A stretch of 64,000 nt of DNA, taken from the NCBI RefSeq assembly GCF_004364165.1, contig NZ_SOAY01000011.1:1-64000 (forward strand), in the 5' to 3' direction. The DNA comes from Maribacter spongiicola. Its GTDB lineage: Bacteria > Bacteroidota > Bacteroidia > Flavobacteriales > Flavobacteriaceae. Within the stretch, counting starts at the first letter, position 1. Each line of letters opens with the position of its first letter. Positions 60,973-64,000 of the stretch are shown here, one piece after another. The translations under genes and the position numbers were made by a program. Under the pieces are notes generated by a model. That model did no database searches. It was not told the origin of the DNA and was given only the letters and a program-made list of their open reading frames with translations.

Positions 60973-62825
60973 TGGCAGATATCATTAGATTATTACCTGA
61001 CCATGTAGCAAATCAAATTGCTGCTGGTGAAGTGGTGCAGCGCCCATCTTCCGTGGTGAAAGAATTGGTGGAAAATGCCATTGATGCCGGTGCTACTGAA
61101 ATTCAGTTGATTATTAAAGATGGTGGTAAGACATTAATCCAAGTTGTTGATAATGGCAAGGGTATGAGTGGCACAGATGCTCGTTTAAGTTTTGAACGCC
61201 ATGCTACTTCAAAAATTCAAAAAGCAGAAGATCTTTTTAATTTACATACCAAAGGTTTTAGAGGCGAGGCTCTTGCTTCGATTGCAGCTATCGCGCATGT
61301 AGAAATGCTTACCAGAACTGAAGATGATGATATTGGTACGAAGATTAAAATCGAAGGGAGTAAAATTGTAAGTCAAGAAATTGTGGTAGCCCCTAAGGGA
61401 ACCTCTATGTTGGTTAAGAATCTTTTTTTTAATATACCTGCACGTCGAAATTTCTTAAAATCCGATCAAGTGGAATTTAGGCATATAACCGATGAGTTTC
61501 ATCGAATTGCATTGGCGCATCCGCAGGTAGCGTTCAATTTTTACAATAATGGTAGCGATGTTTTTCAATTACCGGCTACCGATTTTAGAAAACGTATCGT
61601 ACATATTTTTGGTAGAAAGACCGATGAGAAGCTTGTACCTGTTGAAGAAGAAACTCACGTAGTAAAAATTTCAGGGTATATTCAAAAACCTGAATTTGCT
61701 AAAAAGAGCAGGGGTGAGCAGTTTTTCTTTGCCAATAATAGGTTTATTAAGAGTCCGTATTTGCATCATGCGATATTAGGCGCTTTTGAGGGATTAATTC
61801 GTCCGGGTACTCATCCGGGTTATTTTTTAAATTTAGAGGTTGATCCGGGTACTATTGATATAAATATTCACCCAACAAAAACAGAGGTAAAGTTTGATGA
61901 CGAGCATACACTTTATGCCATGCTAAAGTCAACGGTAAAGCATAGTTTGGGTCAATTTAATGTGGTGCCTGCTTTAGACTTTGAGCAAGATCAAAACTTA
62001 GATACCCCGTATGCATATAAAAATAAACAGGTTGGTGTCCCCCAAGTTGTTGTTGATTCCTCGTTCAACCCTTTTGAAACTGTGCAACCCACGAGAGGAA
62101 ATTCTTTAGGTGGCGGTAGTTATTCAAAGCCTAAAGTAGATGGTTGGGAAAATTTGTATTCAGGCATTGAAACAAATGTAGAAAGTAGTGCGAGTCATTT
62201 AGAGTTCGAGTCAGAAGTTGTAAACAGTAGCATTTTTGATAATGAAAAAGATATTGTAGACCATACGACCACCACATTTCAGTTACGTAAAAAGTATATT
62301 ATAACCACTATAAAATCCGGTATGGTGGTTATAAATCAAAGTAGGGCGCATCAACGCGTACTTTACGAGAACTTTTTAAAGAATATTACCATTAAAGAAG
62401 CCGTAAGTCAGCAGTTACTTTTTCCGTTGTCGTTGTCTTTTTCACCAGGGGAAATTAACATTCTGAAAGATATTAAAGAGAATTTATGTACTGTCGGTTT
62501 TGTATTCGGAGAAATTTCTGATGACGGTGTAGAAATTTCAGGTGTGCCGGTTTTAGTTGTTGAAAGTGAGGTGCAGATGATTATGGAGCAACTAATTTCT
62601 GATTTTCAACAAGAGATACCTGGCGATAGTTTCTCACAAAGTGATATGCTGGCAAAGACTTTGGCAAAAACACTCTCGGTAAAAACAGGTGAGACATTAG
62701 ACGAGTTTTCTCAAGTGAAATTAGTGAATGATTTATTCGCTTGTAAAGAATCTACCTTGAGTCCGTTTAACAAAAGAGTATATGTTACTATTACAGAAAA
62801 TGATATTGAACGAAAATTTATATAA
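60972..62825 (+). CDS. mutL: DNA mismatch repair protein MutL
   Basis: The 617-aa protein has an N-terminal GHKL ATPase (KELVENAIDAGAT, DNGKGM, TKGFRGEAL), a transducer domain to about residue 330, a serine/proline-rich linker and a C-terminal dimer domain. The endonuclease motif DQHAxxE expected in the C-terminal domain reads N455-Q-S-R-A-H-Q-R462, and the CPHGRP-type motif is not seen after A590-C-K. The protein therefore appears to lack the nicking site. It is coupled to the small membrane gene and followed by a rhomboid gene. Confidence 0.93.
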   Translation: MADIIRLLPDHVANQIAAGEVVQRPSSVVKELVENAIDAGATEIQLIIKDGGKTLIQVVDNGKGMSGTDARLSFERHATSKIQKAEDLFNLHTKGFRGEALASIAAIAHVEMLTRTEDDDIGTKIKIEGSKIVSQEIVVAPKGTSMLVKNLFFNIPARRNFLKSDQVEFRHITDEFHRIALAHPQVAFNFYNNGSDVFQLPATDFRKRIVHIFGRKTDEKLVPVEEETHVVKISGYIQKPEFAKKSRGEQFFFANNRFIKSPYLHHAILGAFEGLIRPGTHPGYFLNLEVDPGTIDINIHPTKTEVKFDDEHTLYAMLKSTVKHSLGQFNVVPALDFEQDQNLDTPYAYKNKQVGVPQVVVDSSFNPFETVQPTRGNSLGGGSYSKPKVDGWENLYSGIETNVESSASHLEFESEVVNSSIFDNEKDIVDHTTTTFQLRKKYIITTIKSGMVVINQSRAHQRVLYENFLKNITIKEAVSQQLLFPLSLSFSPGEINILKDIKENLCTVGFVFGEISDDGVEISGVPVLVVESEVQMIMEQLISDFQQEIPGDSFSQSDMLAKTLAKTLSVKTGETLDEFSQVKLVNDLFACKESTLSPFNKRVYVTITENDIERKFI

Positions 62826-63569
62826 ATGGGAAGATTAACGGAAACAATTAAGCACTTACTTATTATAAATGTGCTGTTTTTTATAGCTACGCAAATGTAT
62901 GGGGAGCAAATGTACGAGTGGTTTTCTTTGTACTTTCCTAAAAACGATCATTTTCAGCTTTGGCAAATATTAACTCATATGTTCATGCATGGTGGGTTTA
63001 TGCATATTCTATTTAATATGTATGCGCTGTGGGCTTTCGGGACACCTTTAGAGCGTATGTGGGGTAGAAATAAGTTTTTGTTTTTCTATATCTCAGCGGG
63101 TTTAGGTGCGGCTTTAATTCATATAGGTGTTAATTATTATTACTACAATGCCGGCATGAGCGCTTTAGTTGATTCGGGAATTTCTGAAAGTAGTATTTTA
63201 GAAATTATTAATAGTGGTCAGTATAACACAGAGTGGTATGCCATTGCAGGAAAAGATACTATTGATAATTTTTTAGCGGCTTTTAATACACCTGTAGTTG
63301 GGGCATCAGGAGCTATTTATGGTATTTTAGTGGCATTCGGAATGTCTTATCCGAATAGTGAACTATTTCTAATGTTTCTGCCTGTTCCTATAAAAGCCAA
63401 ATTTTTTATTCCCGTTTTAATTGGGTTAGATTTGTTTTCCGGAGTTACGGGTTATAGTTTATTCGGACAAGGTATAGCGCATTTTGCACACGTAGGTGGC
63501 GCTTTATTCGGATTCATTATGATGTGGTACTGGAAAAAAAATCAGTTTAATAAAAATAGGTGGAACTAA
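62826..63569 (+). CDS. Rhomboid family intramembrane serine protease (first)
   Basis: The 247-aa membrane protease has the HMFMHGGFMHILFNM block (oxyanion residues), the catalytic serine S161 (GASGAIYG) and the catalytic histidine H222 (HFAHVGGALFG). A roughly 60-residue loop (about 110-150) with a poly-tyrosine stretch separates the first helices from the serine, an insertion seen in this flavobacterial group. It begins 1 base after mutL and is followed by a second rhomboid. Confidence 0.9.
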   Translation: MGRLTETIKHLLIINVLFFIATQMYGEQMYEWFSLYFPKNDHFQLWQILTHMFMHGGFMHILFNMYALWAFGTPLERMWGRNKFLFFYISAGLGAALIHIGVNYYYYNAGMSALVDSGISESSILEIINSGQYNTEWYAIAGKDTIDNFLAAFNTPVVGASGAIYGILVAFGMSYPNSELFLMFLPVPIKAKFFIPVLIGLDLFSGVTGYSLFGQGIAHFAHVGGALFGFIMMWYWKKNQFNKNRWN

Positions 63570-63572
63570 ATT

Positions 63573-64000
63573 ATGGCTCAACCAGATTTAAAATATCAGT
63601 TTAGTAGGTTAAATATAGCAGAGAAACTTATTGCGGTCAATGTCGTAGTTTTTATAGTAAATGCTTTAATCCCGTTTTTACTGGGCATACAAAAAAATAG
63701 CATTGCTCAATGGTTTGAGCTAAATAATGATATTGTTGATATCGTTTTTCAGCCATGGTCAATTATTACCTATTCATTTTTTCATGGTGGAATCGGGCAC
63801 TTGTTCTGGAACATGCTGATGATTTATTTTGTGGGTAGAATATTTTTAAATCTATTTGATGCCAAACGATTTTTAAACGTTTATCTACTTGGTGTTATTT
63901 TAGGGGGACTATTCTTTGTGTTAGGATATAATATCTTTCCTGCATTTTTTGATACGAATGCAGCTCTAATTGGTGCTTCAGCTGGTGCAAGCGCTGTATT
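63573..64000 (+). CDS. Rhomboid family intramembrane serine protease (second, partial)
   Basis: An open frame starts at the ATG at 63573 and runs to the window end (142 codons). It shows a first helix (IAVNVVVFIVNALIPFLLG), SFFHGGIGHLFWNMLMIYFVG and the catalytic serine S136 in GASAGASA. It is a second, differently built rhomboid: shorter loop, no poly-tyrosine. The C-terminal histidine is beyond the window. It starts 3 bases after the first rhomboid. Confidence 0.88.
   Translation, partial: MAQPDLKYQFSRLNIAEKLIAVNVVVFIVNALIPFLLGIQKNSIAQWFELNNDIVDIVFQPWSIITYSFFHGGIGHLFWNMLMIYFVGRIFLNLFDAKRFLNVYLLGVILGGLFFVLGYNIFPAFFDTNAALIGASAGASAV

Noticed and set aside
1..64000. Mobile or defence island
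   Set aside because: No integrase, transposase, restriction-modification, toxin-antitoxin or phage genes and no abrupt change in codon use were seen.

Overview
The window looks like chromosomal DNA of a marine-type Flavobacteriaceae bacterium (Bacteroidota). The base composition is AT-rich. Several genes have the Bacteroidota promoter signature TAnnTTTG and almost none has a Shine-Dalgarno sequence. The gene set is typical of the family: GldI gliding lipoprotein, CCC-motif membrane proteins, DUF6048/DUF6452, 6S-Flavo RNA, an OstA-like protein and DUF3810. Genus assignment would need a search; the Maribacter/Zobellia/Arenibacter group is a guess. I see no prophage, insertion sequence, CRISPR array or tRNA. 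This is core genome with a few unusual intergenic repeats.

Layout. 1-84: 3' end of a 5S rRNA and the terminator of its rRNA operon. 216-9786: housekeeping genes (HlyIII-type membrane protein, ZIP metal transporter, THUMP methyltransferase, rlmD, rocD, a three-gene CCC/DUF2752 membrane cluster, an Smr protein). 9890-15864: cysteine desulfurase, then a cell-envelope operon (M23 peptidase, TonB-dependent receptor, a secreted protein). 16027-18496: a division/RNA locus (coiled-coil protein, zapA, 6S RNA, rny). 18494-29444: small cytochrome, GAF histidine kinase, DUF349 protein, aroE, two tandem DUF368 lipid-carrier transporters, a TPR protein, a class III aminotransferase and an OstA-like LPS-transport protein. 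29761-38315: Gfo/Idh oxidoreductase with a DUF1080 hydrolase (3-keto-glycoside type pair), purA, fur, a RelA/SpoT protein, an M48 protease and a SpoU methyltransferase.

39298-45341 is an almost complete molybdenum-cofactor operon: moaD, moaE, moaA, moaC, mobA, a moeB-rhodanese fusion, a TauE/SafE permease and moeA. Genes overlap or touch throughout, except for a 267-bp low-complexity gap (purine-rich tract plus 18-bp repeats) before moaA. 45847-52888 holds two secreted amidohydrolases, a DUF3810 putative metalloprotease and pepD. 52951-55665 is nrnA-gldI-PPIase. Then come a PhoD-like phosphatase, ndk, a 12-copy heptanucleotide array, DUF721, a lipoprotein and recF. 59300-64000 runs TPR protein, ribH, small membrane protein, mutL and two rhomboid proteases, the second cut by the window end.

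No dramatic new system is evident. The observations most worth checking are: a MutL whose endonuclease motif appears lost, a 6S RNA with mutually exclusive pairings, the repeat-filled gap inside the Moco operon, a cysteine cluster inside ornithine aminotransferase, and a MoeB with a half-lost zinc site.
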